A stretch of 64,000 nt of DNA from Girardinichthys multiradiatus (GCF_021462225.1 NC_061811.1:1417663-1481662), one strand, 5' to 3'. Counted from the first letter of the stretch, positions 38,701-53,700 are shown. A program made the numbers and translations. The notes: generated by a model from the sequence alone, not told the origin.

Positions 38701-41700
38701 AATCTTAATGAGGACCATCAGGGTTTTTAATCACAGTACAAGAGCTGTGCTGATCAGCATTATGGGATCCATCATCTGAAAGTGATTGAGTAACCTCAGA
38801 AGACAGTTCCCACTGTGGGGGGCTACATACACAGGCCCAGGAGAGGGGTCTTTGGGCCCTGGTTCTGCAAGGTGGTGCACTGTTTAAGCAGTCCTCAGGG
38901 ACAGAGACACTCTGAGGCCTGGGGCTGAGGCCCAGGATGTGGTTTACCAGACGCCTCTTCAAGGTCAGCCGAGGGCTGAACTGGTTCTCTGAACTCTGTA
39001 AACAACAGCAGGAAGACGTGGATGAAGAGGTGGAAGGAGTGATAACCTGGGTCATGGGAAGAACCAAACACGCTGGTCTTAGACCTTTCTGCTAGGATCA
39101 CAGTATAAAAATGTTAACTTGCTGTATGAGGTTCAGAGTCCCGGTCCGATACGTTAAAACAAATCAACTCAGCACCTTTACACAGCAATGAAACAACATC
39201 ATTATTCCACTAAATCACTAATGGTGCTCAGGATGCTGCAGTCTGATTAATTTGCTAACATGATGCTGAGTTATTAGATTATTTACTTGCTCATTAAGAA
39301 ATGAATTCATTTGTCAGGTTTTTCATTTACGAGGTTATATGTCCGGTTCAATTCTTTTAATGACTTGTTCATTAACTTCAATTTTTATTTGATCACCAGT
39401 CACTTACTCACCTATTTATCGTTTTATTAAAACTAAACCACTCATCTGCAAACAGCAGCTTTATTTTAACACATCAAATCTGGTAAACTGAATTAATTTG
39501 TGATATTAATTTTCAAAACGTTTAGTTCTGAACAGTTTGATGAGGGTTTATAAGCTCCATGTTGGTAAAAATGCCAGCTGCTGCTTTTAAAAACATTACA
39601 TTGTGCCATAACATCTAAAGCTCAGCTCCATCTGGTACCTTAATCAGAACCAGACTACGCTGTAAATCAGGCCTGACCGTGTGGATGGTGGGAGACATGG
39701 TGTCGGTTTCATCCTCGTCTGATAGGCCTTCCATGGTCACAGAGTTCAGGTCAGCGGCGTCGTCTACGTCCTCCTCGCCCGTCAGCGACGTCAGCGTGTT
39801 GCCCAGGGCGTTGAGGCGTTTGCCAATGTTTGGGTCCATGTGAACATCAATGCCACACATTTTCCAAAGCACATTGAGAGTCCAGGTACCGGCACTGCTG
39901 CTCTCTGTTCCAAAGAGAAGAAAAAGATCAATTTTTGTCTAAATGTTGATGTGCTGCTCAGTGTTTCATAAAAACAACATCTTACCTGCAGACGGCTGCC
40001 CCGTGGTCCTTGAGCACACTTCATATGTACCATCAGGGACTACACCTGTATGCGTGACACACACGGTGCAACATTCAGGCAATATTTCATAATTTCATAT
40101 TTCATAATATCAGGAAATGTGTGATATTTTAACCACTCACAGGCATTCATGACGAGGTCTCCTCGGATCTCAGGTTTCCAGTCGTCCCAGGAGGTCTCGA
40201 AGCCCTCGGCGAAGCGGATGCAGAAGTTCTTGAAGTGTCCTTTACTCACCAGGGACTCAGAGGAGCAGGCGGTGATCTGGGTGCTCTCGATGGTCAGGAC
40301 CATAGCCGAGCCGGTGTCAAAATCTATGCTGTGATTGCCCTAACGAGGGAGGGGTCAGAGTTAGAGGGTTAACCAGAGGTGGAGAACGTCAAAAAACACA
40401 GAAAAGCAGCAGCTTTCATCCATTTTTAAAAACCAGAGCTGGAAGGTGACATTTAACTCTATGAAATGATCAAAAGATGTTTTCCTAAACGTAAAATCCT
40501 GATTAAATCCTTCACATTTAGATGCCCTCAGAGTGAAATGCCACCAACAGTTTTCAGCTGTTAGATATGATTTAATCACAGAATCAGAGTTAACAAACCC
40601 ATAACATTGATTTCGGATCCCTAAAATGCTAATCTGATCATCATCTCACTCATAAGCACAGAGGAATAAATATGTCCACCTCTAGAAAAATTATCTTTTC
40701 ATAACTGATCAAAATTAGACCACATTTCTAGGAGCAATTATTGCAAAATTTCAAATGTCAGTGTTATTTTTCAGGCATATGAGAAGCCCCACGTGCAACA
40801 CTGATCTCTACTCAGAAATAAAATTCATACAAACAGATTAAACCGGGCGGGATAAGCCCTCATTCCCTTAAAACACACCACAGGCACCGGCTCAAACTTC
40901 ACTCGCTGTTATGTCAGCTATGTGGAGAAAGAAAGGTTCAGGTCACAAAACGGCTAAACGACGGTAATGTGATGCTTTTCTGTCGCAGCAGATTTTAAAG
41001 AAGAGCTCCACAATCATTTCAGTCCCACAACAAGCCACCAGAGAGGATGTAATAAACTGCAGGTTACTTTTTGGGGGTGTTTTGGCTGGCTCACTGATGT
41101 GCCGACCCCTGCTTCAGAGCTCACCTCCTGCCCCACCGGAGCTTGTCCTTTCTATGGAAAAAGGTGTGAGACCTTTAACCTACAGACATACTAGAAGTAT
41201 GACAGCAACTGATACTGGCTTTTCATTAACAGTGGTTGCTTTGTGTGTTTTAATACAGCAGCTGCACAGTAACATAAATTTATATGGAAATAAACCAGTC
41301 AGTTAAAAATACTGGAGGTCAACAGCCTGAGCATGGTGACCTTGTATACAGGTCCTTCTCAAAATATTAGCATATTGTGATAAAGTTCATTATTTTCCAT
41401 AATGTAATGATGAAAATTTAACATTCATATATTTTAGATTCATTGCACACTAACTGAAATATTTCAAGTCTTTTATTGTCTTAATACGGATGATTTTGGC
41501 ATACAGCTCATGAAAACCCAAAATTCCTATCTCACAAAATTAGCATATCATTAAAAGGGTCTCTAAACGAGCTATGAACCTAATCATCTGAATCAACGAG
41601 TTAACTCTAAACACCTGCAAAAGATTCCTGAGGACTTTAAAACTCCCAGCCTGGTTCATCACTCAAAACCCCAATCATGGGTAAGACTGCCGACCTGACT

Positions 41701-44700
41701 GCTGTCCAGAAGGCCACTATTGACACCCTCAAGCAAGAAGGTAAGACACAGAAAGAAATTTCTGAACGAATAGGCTGTTCCGAGAGTGCTGTATCAAGGC
41801 ACCTCAGTGGGAAGTCTGTGGGAAGGAAAAAGTGTGGCAGAAAACGCTGCACAACGAGAAGAGGTGACCGGACCCTGAGGAAGATTGTGGAGAAGGGCCG
41901 ATTCCAGACCTTGGGGGACCTGCGGAAGCAGTGGACTGAGTCTGGAGTAGAAACACCCAGAGCCACCGTGCACAGGCGTGTGCAGGAAATGGTCTACAGG
42001 TGCCGCATTCCCCAGGTCAAGCCACTTTTGAACCAGAAACAGCGGCAGAAGCGCCTGACCTGGGCTACAGAGAAGCAGCACTGGACTGTTGCTCAGTGGT
42101 CCAAAGTACTTTTTTCGGATGACAGCAAATTCTGCATGTCATTCGGAAATCAAGGTGCCAGAGTCTGGAGGAAGACTGGGGAGAAGGAAATGCCAAACTG
42201 CCAGAAGTCCAGTGTCAAGTACCCACAGTCAGTGATGGTCTGGGGTGCCGTGTCAGCTGCTGGTGTTGGTCCACTGTGTTTTATCAAGGGCAGGGTCAAT
42301 GCAGCTAGCTATCAGGAGATTTTGGAGCACTCCATGCTTCCATCTGCTGAAAAGCTTTATGGAGATGAAGATTTCATTTTTCAGCACAACCTGGCACCTG
42401 CTCACAGTGCCAAAACCACTGGTAAATGGTTTACTGACCATGGTATCACTGTGCTCAATTGGCCTGCCAACTTTCCTGACCTGAACCCCATAGAGAATCT
42501 GTGGGATATTGTGAAGAGAACGTTGAGAGACTCAAGACCCAACACTCTGGATGAGCTAAAGGCTGCTATCGAAGCATCCTGAGCCTCCATAAGACCTCAG
42601 CAGTGCCACAGGCTGATTGCCTCCATGCCACGCCGCATTGAAGCAGTCATTTCTGCAAAAGGATTCCCGACCAAGTATTGAGTGCATAACTGTACATGAT
42701 TATTTGAAGGTTGACGTTTTTTGTATTAAAAACACTTTTCTTTTATTGGTCGGATGAAATATGCTAATTTTGTGAGATAGGAATTTTGGGTTTTCATGAG
42801 CTGTATGCCAAAATCATCCGTATTAAGACAATAAAAGACCTGAAATATTTCAGTTAGTGTGCAATGAATCTAAAATATATGAATGTTAAATTTTCATCAT
42901 TACATTATAGAAAATAATGAACTTTATCACAATATGCTAATATTTTGAGAAGGACCTGTAGATGCCTCTCAATAAGTTAGGATATCACTGAAAGGTTACT
43001 TTATTTCAGTAAATATTTAGTTCTATTCTTGGAAAATAAGAATAGTAATCAGATGGATAAAAATGAGTTTTAAACCACAAATGTTCTGTGGTGGACATAT
43101 GGGCTACATTATCATGGAGTGGACTGCTGACTGGACGCTGTCCAGCAGTCATTGCCACTTTCTGTAAGGAGGTCTTAACAAATTGCAGAAGAAAACTGGC
43201 TGCTCACAAATTGATGTTTCCAGAAAAAAGTGTCAAAATGTGTGGACCACTGGGTGGTTTAAAATCCTCTTAATAAATTCAGCATTTTATTTAGAAATTA
43301 AGGCTCCAGAGTCTGGACGGAGAGTGGAGAAGCACAGAATCTACTTTGGTCTAAGTCCAGTGTGATGTTTCCACAGTCAATGAGGATTAGGGGTACCATG
43401 CCATGTGCTGGTGTTGGTCCACTTTTGGATAAGTCCAAAATCAGGGCAGTCGTCTACCAGGACATTTAGACATGCTTTATTCACCGTGGTTATAAAAGCA
43501 AGGTGGACGGAGCCAAACCCCACAGATACATCACGGGCTAACAGACACCTGAAGCAACAATGCAGTTGAGCTAAAGGGTGCCATCGAGGTAGCCTGGGCT
43601 TCCTGAACACCTCAGCAGAACCGCAGGCTGCTATAGACCAAGTACTGAGTTAAAAGAATAACTCTGTAGTTGGTTAGTCTGGGTCCAACAGTCGGTCCTG
43701 ATATTTCATAACTTCTATGTCAAGATTTTAAGTATTTAAGAACACTGGAAAAACATCCATCAAAACAAAAAATGACTTCATATTTTTTAGAAATATTCCA
43801 GTAATTTATTAAATATATCCATAACTAAAGTTATGGATATTTATTTGTGGCAATTCAGGCCCTCAATTTACAGTCAGTCTGTGCAGCACAGCAGAGGTTT
43901 TATTTACGCTGATATTTGAATGAATAATAATTATAATGAAACTGACTCCAGGCTCATTCTAGTTTGTCTATTCCAGACCGTCTGGGAAGCTAAACATCAA
44001 ACTGTGTTACCTGGGATGCGTTGGTAATTGGAAGGCATATACCCAGGTCATTGACAGTGAGCTGCAGGAAGAGGGTGCTGAACGCCTGAGCCGAGGTCTG
44101 CTGAATGCCTGGCAGCTTGTCCACCACCTCCTTGGTGGCCATATGGATGTCGTTGTTGAGGGCCAGGCGCTGCTCGTTCCAGTCGTCATACGCTGCCTTG
44201 TAATTCAGCCAGAAGAGCACAGCTGCAGGTGGGAAAGAGGGGTTGGGGGCAGAATTGATATAAAACCTGCATGTAACCCAGACAAGTCAAGCATAGGAAA
44301 TACAGTTTTTATGGGGCTTTTACAGAACTGATTTAATGGAAAGCAACATGAACTGAACCTCTGTCAAATGCCACAGGCTGGGCAAAAACAATCGGCCTGT
44401 TCAGAGTTATCAGCACAGCCTCCTTGTCTGATGAGCCACTTATTTCCTCCTGCAGGGCATTTCGCAGACCGATCCTGGTCCGGAAGTAGGCCACCTGGTG
44501 GAAGTCCGAGCCAGCCTCTTCGTATACCTGCAGGACAAAACAGAGTTGAAAGGGTCTCTGAAGCAGAGCGCATAGCAGAGGCATGCTTATCCATTACCTG
44601 ATGCTTGACGATCTGTCCGAGCGCCAGGTTCAGGTCAACTTGGCATTTTCCGAAAAGCTTGAGGTAACTGCTGTTGCCTCCTGGCTGAGCCTTGCACTGG

Positions 44701-47700
44701 ATTCTATTGGACAGCTCCAGCTCAATCAGGCCTGTCTCAAAGCGCACAGCCCGCATCGATGGAGTGGTGGCCGTCATCTGGATTCCCTGAAAACACAGAC
44801 ATGCCACCCCTCGGTAAGTAAGTTCTTCCGCTTGACCTCTGCGAGCATTTCTTCTTCGTTCAGTTAACATATTGAACATTTGTGGAAACCACACACCTTG
44901 AACATGAGACTGAGGGAATACAGCAGAATCTTTGGCTTGTCTGCATCTGTTGAGGTGTCGTGCTCATTCCACAGAGGGATCGGCTGTTCCCCTCCTGCAA
45001 CACCAGAGAGCAGAACATCCATTCAGCAGTTCGTCTTATGAAGAAACATGAAGCACAGAGAAGATGCTGAGGTCTCACTGCAGCTGAAGGCTACATTTAT
45101 TATTCTTTCCACAATGAGCCACTCTCTTTCGGACAATTACTTCGATCAGGCTCAGTGAGTTAAACCACCAGAATGAGGCACGTGACATCACCCGGTACGG
45201 CGGAGCGGGGGTACCACCCTGGAGCCAGACCTGGGGTTGGGACTTGTCAGCAAGGCCAGGTTACTCCTCGCGGGACCCGGCCGGGCCAATCCCGAACGAG
45301 GGACGCAAAGCCATCCCCCAGTGGGCCCACCACCTGCAGGGGGAACCGTGAGGAACTGGTGCAAAGAGGATCAGGCAGCAGACGAAGGTGGAGTCCTCTC
45401 CAGTTGCTAAAACCGACTCTAGGGACGAGGAATGTCACCTTGCTGGGGGGAAGGACTCTCAGCTTGTGTTTGACGTCGAAAGATTTCATCTAGAAATAGT
45501 CAGGCTCACCTCAACGCACCGTGTGGGCTCAGGAACCCAGGTCCTGGAGAACGGTTGGACTCTCTTCTAAAAGAAGGGTGGCTTGTCCTCTTCAGGATGG
45601 AGGGGCGTTCCTGCCTCAAGTGGAGGAGTTCAAGTATCTCAGGGTCATGAGGGAAGAATGGAGCGGGAGATCGACGGACGGATCGGTGCGGCTGCCACAG
45701 TAATGGGGCGCTGTGCCGGTCCGTTGTGGTGAAGAGAGAGCTGAGCTGGTTGGTCTACGTTCCTACCCTCACCTATGGTCATGAACTTTGGGTTATTTGA
45801 TCCCAGACACAAGCGGCTGAAATGAGCTTCCTCCCTTAGAGATAGGGTGAGGAGCTCGGAGTAGAGCCGCTGCTCCTCCACATCGAGAGGAGCCAGTTGA
45901 GGTGGCTCGGGCATCTATACCGGATGCCTCCTGGACGCCTTCCTCGGGAGGTGTTCCAGGCACGTCCCCCCTGGAGGAGGCCCAGGACACGCTGGAGGGA
46001 CTATGTCTCTCGGCTGGCCTGGGAACGCCTTGGGCTCCCCCTGGAGGAACTGGAGGAGGTGTCTGGGTGTCTGAGTCTGCTGCCCCCGCGACCCGGTCCC
46101 GGATAAAGCGGAAGACGACGAGTACAAGTACGAGTAGAAGTATTGCGGTGGACGTAAACAGAAATGGATTAGTGTCAGAGCCTCAGGGACTGTATGCTAT
46201 GGCCCAGAATACTCAGACTATTCAGTGATTTAAGCAGAACCTCCAAGTGAAAGTTCTGTAAGGTGCAGTGTTTTAAAGTAAAATTTACTTTTTTGATCTG
46301 AGGTGAACTGGGTCACTGGAGCAGCAGAAAAACATAAGACAATAAAGATGAGTTCATTTAAACTGGTTGTTATCTGGGCACCGGCTTGGTGTTTATCACA
46401 GCTCATAAGCCTTCAGCAGGGTTCAGGTCAGGGCTTTCAAAGACCATTCCAGAAGCTCGATGTTTCACTGGTTCTAGAACCAGTCTGGATGAGTCTTTAT
46501 CTCCAGGTTTCAACCATCTAGCTGATGGTTTGAGGTGAAATGGAGGTCGTCCTTCTGCTTCATTAGATCATCAGCCTTGTGGAGTACACAGGAGCCACTG
46601 CTAGAGAAACAGCCTACAGAATGATGCTACCTCTACCATCCTTGCCAGTTGTTACAGATTTAAAACTTTATTTTAAATTAAACTTTATCTTTTTAAAACA
46701 AACATCCTCAATAAATCATTAAAAGTCTAAAGCCAATAAAACCTGCATGGATGTAAACCTCTGACTGGAGTTGCATTTCCACAATAAAAGCCTAATGTAG
46801 AAGTTACCCTACCTGACACCTTCTGAATGACTTCATTCACTTCTTTCATGAAAACCTTCTGCAGAAAAACCAAGTGGTTGAGCAGGTCTGTAGTCAGGTT
46901 GTGTTCAAAGGAACCAATCTGTGCATCAGAACAAGAACAAACACCTTCAGACGTTTACCAGGATATTACATAAAGCACAGGAACAATTTCTGTTTGCAAA
47001 TGAAGAACTAAACTTAATTACTGCATTAACAGTTTCTATGTTGGAGGTGGCACCATGTCTGGGTGCTGTTCTCACCTCGGCAACACATCGCAGGTAGTTT
47101 CCCTGCAGGTAGTTTCCCTGCTTTGCTGGGAAGTCGTCTGGAGCCCAGCTCTGGTCTGAATGGCTCTCATGGTCCTCCATGATGTACTCCCCTGACATTG
47201 TGACTGGGGGCAAACTGAGGCTGGCTGATGGAGACATGGTGGACATGTCCACTGGGGACACTTTGGACTGGAAGCAGAGCCTGTGGTTTGGCAACTCAAA
47301 GGTGAAACTGGTTTGTGCTCCTGAAACATGAGGAGAAAAGGGATCAGGATTGTGTTCTTGGACAGGAACCTACATAGACACAGACATAGATCACCTGTCA
47401 TGCCATGGCTCTTCACTGCACCCATTTTGTACTCTGCTTTGAGGGAGGGCAGCAACGCTGCTCCGATGGTGATGCCGTCCATCATGGCGCTGAACTTGAG
47501 AACGATGGGCTTCTTCTCCAGTCCTTCAGGAAGCTGGGGGAACTCGTTGGCCTCGACGGGGGTCTGGTTGATGCTGGAAGCTTTGTCCGATGGTTGTGGG
47601 GTGGGCGTGTCCTCTCGGTGAGGTTGACTAAAGTCAAATATGGTCAGTCTCTTTTACAAAAACTCCTTTTAGGACCAAAGCAATACGTAACAAATGCCAG

Positions 47701-50700
47701 CCAATGAAAATGAGTGGGCGGGGCACTGATCTTCTATAGCTCATCCATCAGAGAGCAGCCAGACTTGAGGGGATGACCTAAAGCTCAGGTCTCATACTCG
47801 GACATAAAAAGGCCTCTTCTAGAAATTAGCTACGGCTGTGCAGGTCCAGAACTGTCACAGCAGGGACCTGGTTCTGGACAGAGTCTGCATAGTTTGGACC
47901 TGGGTTTGTGGACTAGGGGAACAACCCTTAATTTAAAATAAACGATGTTATAAATGCAAGAGCTTAGATTGATTGATTATCTTTTGTTTCCAGACCAGGA
48001 AAGAAATTAAATTACAGATGTTTCCAGACGATGTAGGAACTCTGCATTAAGGTGAGTGAAACCACTGGGTCCGTTCTGGGTGTAATCAATAGAACAAGGA
48101 AGGCAAGGAAATACTACTGACTGGATCTAGTTTCATTCACAGTCAGGAAGTCTGGCTTGCTGAAGGGATGTTGGCTGACCTGTAATGAAGACAAACCTCC
48201 TGTGGACACTTCTGTTGGACTTCAGTAGTGTTATTTTTGATACTGAAGAGGAAATCATGAAATACCAAACATGATTTAGGATTAAAACCTGAGATGGATT
48301 GAATTAAATATAAAGATTTTGTTTATCATGGTCAGACAGTGTGAGGATGTCTGGTCTAGAAACATTTTTCTTTTTTCTTCCTAAACAGATGCTCTTTGTT
48401 TGAAGCCCTTTAATAAAATCGAAAAAATGAACTATTAAAGAGAGAAACCCACCCGGTGGAGGGCTGGCGGATGAGGTCCGAGATCTGCTTGGAGAGCTGG
48501 TGTGAGCTGCGCACCATCATGCTGTGCAAGGTGGCCGGGTGTTGGGGGATGTTGATCATTATGGAGCCCACTTTGAAGACGGCAGCATTGTTGGTCTTCA
48601 GGCCCCGTTGGGCGCTGTACAGGGCCTGAGATTTGGCGATGGTACATTTGACGACAGTTCTGAAACACACAGGAGGGAAGTGGAATGAGTGGACAGGACA
48701 CAAGCCTCGTTCCTGAGAAGGTGTGGACATGTGGATGAAGGTGGGATAACTGCCAGCTTCAAACTGTGAAACATCATGCAGATTCAGGACAGCATTCTTG
48801 TTTGAAAGGAATGTGCAAACATGACGGTGATACTGTGTGAATGAGAAGTCATGATTGGAGAAGTGACCACAGGGTATGCAAAAACACATGAAATGATCAT
48901 ATTTCACAAACTCCATAAAGATCTAGATCTGCTGCCTGCTTTAGTGTTCTGCTTATATGAAACCAACCTCAGATGTTTAACCAGCTGCCTTTACACAAAC
49001 ATTAACCAGTGATGGACCTGGAGAACATGAATGTCACATAGACTGCAACAAATGAGGGATGTATTCATGAGACGGTCGGTTTACTGAGGCACGAAGGCCG
49101 TTAGGGGCAACAGAAACATACAGAAACTCTTGTTTAGCGGTGCTGGTGGGAGATGTTGGAAAGTCCTCCAGTCTATGCAGTTTAGTGGGAAGAGAAAACA
49201 AAGTGGATGGAAAGAAGAAGAAAAAGAGCAGAGTTACGTGTTATAGAGCTATTAAGATAAAACAGCTTTCCACAGACAGGCTGAAAACAGCAGAAAGATC
49301 TCATAAATCTCGTACATGTACCTCAACAGTTAATTTATCAGACGTCGTTATCACAGAACATTTGCTTCTAACTTTCTGATTATGTCGTCTGTGTCTACGT
49401 GCATCACGATGCATCACCATCATATGTCTGCATGTATGAGAAGCAAGAAACCAGGAGTAGAACAACAAAACACAAGAAGATTCAGCTTTCAGTTGGAATC
49501 GTTTTGTTTTTTTACCGCAGGTCCTGTTCATGTTGGAAACGTTTGTTGAATATTAATGTTTGACATCCAAATATTTTATTCACTCATCTGTGTTGGAGCT
49601 TCATTTTTCACCTCGGTTTCTTTAAAACCATCAGTCCAAGAGCATTTCTTATGAATATTATTAAATCAACCTTATATATTATTATTATTATCATTATTAA
49701 TAATAATGATAATAATAAGAAGAAGATAACTTAATCATTAACTTTACAGCACATTTAAATTAACTAACCATAATAATACAATAATAAAAAACATTTCTTA
49801 CCTAATTACTTAAGTTAATTAGTTAAAAAAGTAAAGTAATATAATATTATAATTAGTTCATTAAATAAGAATCTTACTTGTTAAAACCCTTGCCACTTCA
49901 CTCAATTTACTTCTTACTTAAATTGCACTATTTAGGTCAATATTTTTATGTTTTTATTATTTTTTAACATAAGTTATTTACCTACTAACTTTGGAGCAGT
50001 AAACAAGTGAATTTACTTGTTTACCATAATATTCTTAACCGAAAACCAATCAGATTTACTGCAGTAATTGCGCTAACATTTATTATTGCAACCAGTTCAC
50101 TCATTACCTTAAGACAATATCTCCATATCTTTAATAATATATATATATAACTTCATTAAATAATAATTTAATAATTGCCTTAATGATGAATTTACTGAAT
50201 AACTTCCCTAACTGTATCATCATCAATAATAATAACAACCACAAACTGATGGCTCTCATGGTCCGTGTTATACGTACTGAATGTCAGGTGTTATGCCCTC
50301 CAGCAGAACAATGTTTACTCCTCCTATGTGAGCTGATGCACACGTCTCTGTCATCTTCTGGTGAAGGATATCTGCACAAACACCATCATACAAAGAAATG
50401 ACATCAAACAGCCAACTCCCATCCTTCAGGAGGTGCTCTTTGTTGGAGCAACAGTAATCCCACCCTTCATCTTCTCTTTCAGGGTGAAGGATCCGTGGAT
50501 CTTCTTCAGTTCCGCTTCCATGGTCAGCCCACCGATGTCCGCCTCTAGATGCGTGCGGTTCACCATGCCGATGCCGAACACTATCAGCGTGACGTGCTGA
50601 GGCTCAGAGTTCACCAGGCTGCGTCGCCGCCCACCCGCTGCCAGCGGCTTGTTGGGCGTGGCATGTTCCTGCTGCTCGTTCTCAAAGATGACTTTACACA

Positions 50701-53700
50701 GCGGCTCGGAGGGACGACGGCCACCTTCTGCAGGACATGATGGGAGGAAAAAAAAAACATCATGTATGTTCGACTATACATTTCTAAAGTCCTGGATAAT
50801 GCTATAATCCTAAATAAAACTGAAGATGAAAACTGAGCGACTCTAACAAGCTAATAATCACTTCAAATACAGTCAGTGAAACATGAAAATGTTTCAGCCT
50901 CTAAGGAACTCAATGTTGTCTAACTGACAGGTATTTATTAAATAATGAGACAGAGAGGCAGTCTGCCAACAGGAAAGCAGTGTGTGATGCTGGTGGACAT
51001 GCTCGGTTAGGAGAAGCAGCTGATTTCCACCTGAAAGGCAGTTCTCCGGGGAGCTTTTCTCCAGGATGCCGGTGGGATCGGAGATGAGGGAGTAGAAGTT
51101 GAGCAGCTTGTACATGTTCTGCCAACATTCTGCTGACGGCTCACTTTGCTCCGACACTGTGATGGAGTCAGAGTCGTCCATCTGGATTGGCATGTGGTCA
51201 GCCACATCACGAGAGCCCTTCCTTGACACCTGCAGGCGTGATGCAGAACCCAGCGTTACGAAAGAAATGAACAGCTTGACAGAGGAACTCCTCCTTGAAG
51301 CACCAGGCTGATTATCAGAGCTACAGTTAGCAAAACACTGGTAGAACATTAGGAAGATCACACCATTTCAGCTAAAACTGCCTGCTCTGACTACAATCTG
51401 TTGGCTCCTCTCTAAAGTTCCTGAAGAGAAAGGACTGCCATATATAGACAAGTTCTATAGTCTTACACATCAGAACATAATGAAACGGATCAGGTCTTTA
51501 ACAACAGAATCCACACTGCCATTAGAAGCCTCAGCTGCTGGACAGATGGTCTCTTATTTGACTCGAGAAAACTTTGGTAAACAGTGGAGATCATGATCCA
51601 CCTCAAGGTACCCAGTTTCTGTAGCTGCAGAACAAGCCCCCATCATGATCCCTCCACCACTGTGCTTGACTGCAGGTACGAGGCAATTGGTCTCCTCCAA
51701 ACATCTCTACTTTGGTCTCATGACTTTAAATCTATTGGAAGCAGCAGGGGTGTACTTAGTTTTTCACATTCATCTTTTCCATTTTGACTTCATCTTGGTT
51801 TGACAGATGATGAAAGTGTGGATTTTTATTATTTTAAGTATTTTACCCTAGAAGTGAAAAAGGGTGTACTTTCTTTTTCCTTTGTCTGTATATCCATGCT
51901 TTCTCTGTTTTGGTGTCTTTTTACCAAACAGTAAGAGTTAAAAAGGATTTTCTGCATCAACATTAACCGCCCCTAACGTTGCTACCTTAGAGGTGCGGCG
52001 CTCTGAACGTCCGAGCGAGCTTCGTCCTCTTGGTTCTCGTCTCCCCAACGTGTCCATGCCTGATGGAGGTCCATTAGAGGGTAAACCGCCTCCTCCACCT
52101 GTACCTCCACCGACCCCTCTCTTGCTTTTTAGTGTTTGGGTTCCACTTCGACCCGCCCCGTTCAGGCTCCCCCGGGAGCTCCGGCTGAAGTCCGAGGATA
52201 AGATGTGGCGGTACGGCCGGGCCTTGAAGGTGGGCGTCGGGGAGGTGGAACCGGCGGTATAGCGGCTCAGCTTGATGTCTGTCTGTGTGGCCTTGATGTC
52301 GTCGATCATGGTGCTGAACTGGTGGATGAGGCGTACCAGCGCCATGTCCACACGCTGGCTGATGGCCTGGCAAGCTGTCGTGAAATCACAGTGGAAGGTG
52401 TTGTAGTGACGGCGGTTGAGGTCGTGGAAGGATAGCGGCACTGCTGTGGGGCCCTGAGGAGCGCTGGTTGACTTCTCCATCACCACCGCATTCAAACTGA
52501 AGGTCTCAATCAGCAGAGCGGGCTTGAACTCAAGGGGAGGAATGTTCACCATGCCTTGTCTGTGAACACAGAATGACAGATATAGTAAGCATCCACCACC
52601 CATCCATCCACTGTCTGAACATGCTGGTCCTTGCAGGGGGTCCGGGGTGCCTATTAGTCATTGGGCGAGAGGCAGGGTACACCCAGTATCACCAGACAAA
52701 CCTGCACACACACTCTATAGTGAAAAGAGAAACTACAACTCAGGTGCATCTCAATGAATTGGAATAGATAAAAAAAAGTTGTTTCAATCCACAGACAGTG
52801 AGATATTTGTGGTGTTTATTTCTGGTAATTCTGATCCGAATGGCTTCAGATCATCCGTTGCTTCTGATGTCTCATCAACAACAACTCATAAGTTTTCTGT
52901 GGGGTTTGGGTCAGACCAGTTTGCTGGTGATGGGATGGTCATTAGTAGGTACTGGTATTTTTGGCAGTGTGAGCTGGTATCAGGACCTTACTGGAAAACA
53001 GCATCCTGATGACATGGCTTCCCAAATCATCAGAGCAGCTTAAATCCTGTGACTTTCTACCACATGTTTTCCTTCCAACTTTCCATTAATATGCTTCAGC
53101 CAGCTGCTTTAGAAAATGACCTTTTGTGTCTTCCCCATGACAATGCTGGCCATAATATGGCCTTAACAGAACATTTTGGCTTTTTATTAGCTGTAAGCCA
53201 TAATCATCATCATTAATACAAATAAACACCAGGAATATATCACTGTGTGTAAAAAATCTATATACCTCATTTTATGTCAGTAAGTCACTTCAAAATTCAA
53301 AATAACATTTTGATGATATTCTAATGAATTGAGGTGGATCTGTATGACCACCTGAACAGCAGCTTTATTGTAAAACATAGTTTCTACTCTACCTCCTGGA
53401 CCGCTTGTTTTTACGCTCTTTGGATGTATCAGAGTCCACGATGTCAGCTCTCAGACACTCCAAGTTGCCAGAAAAAGACAAGTGTTCTCCAAAATACATT
53501 TTATAACTGAGTGGAGTGGTGTCCTGGGCCTGGATGCCAGTGTAGCTCAGCAGGGGCTTGAAAACAACCTGGAAACAAGAAAAATCCAGACACAAAATGG
53601 GAGATTTTCTTAGAGGCGCTTAGAGACGAGTCTCCATATGTTTCAACATGAAATTCATTGGTACAGCAGATGACGAGACATATTATTTGACGTATAATAT

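Noticed and set aside
47092..47121. Tandem 15-bp duplication in bltp1 exon 26
   Set aside because: It encodes GNYLQGNYL, which has the same layout in the human protein, so it is old and conserved.
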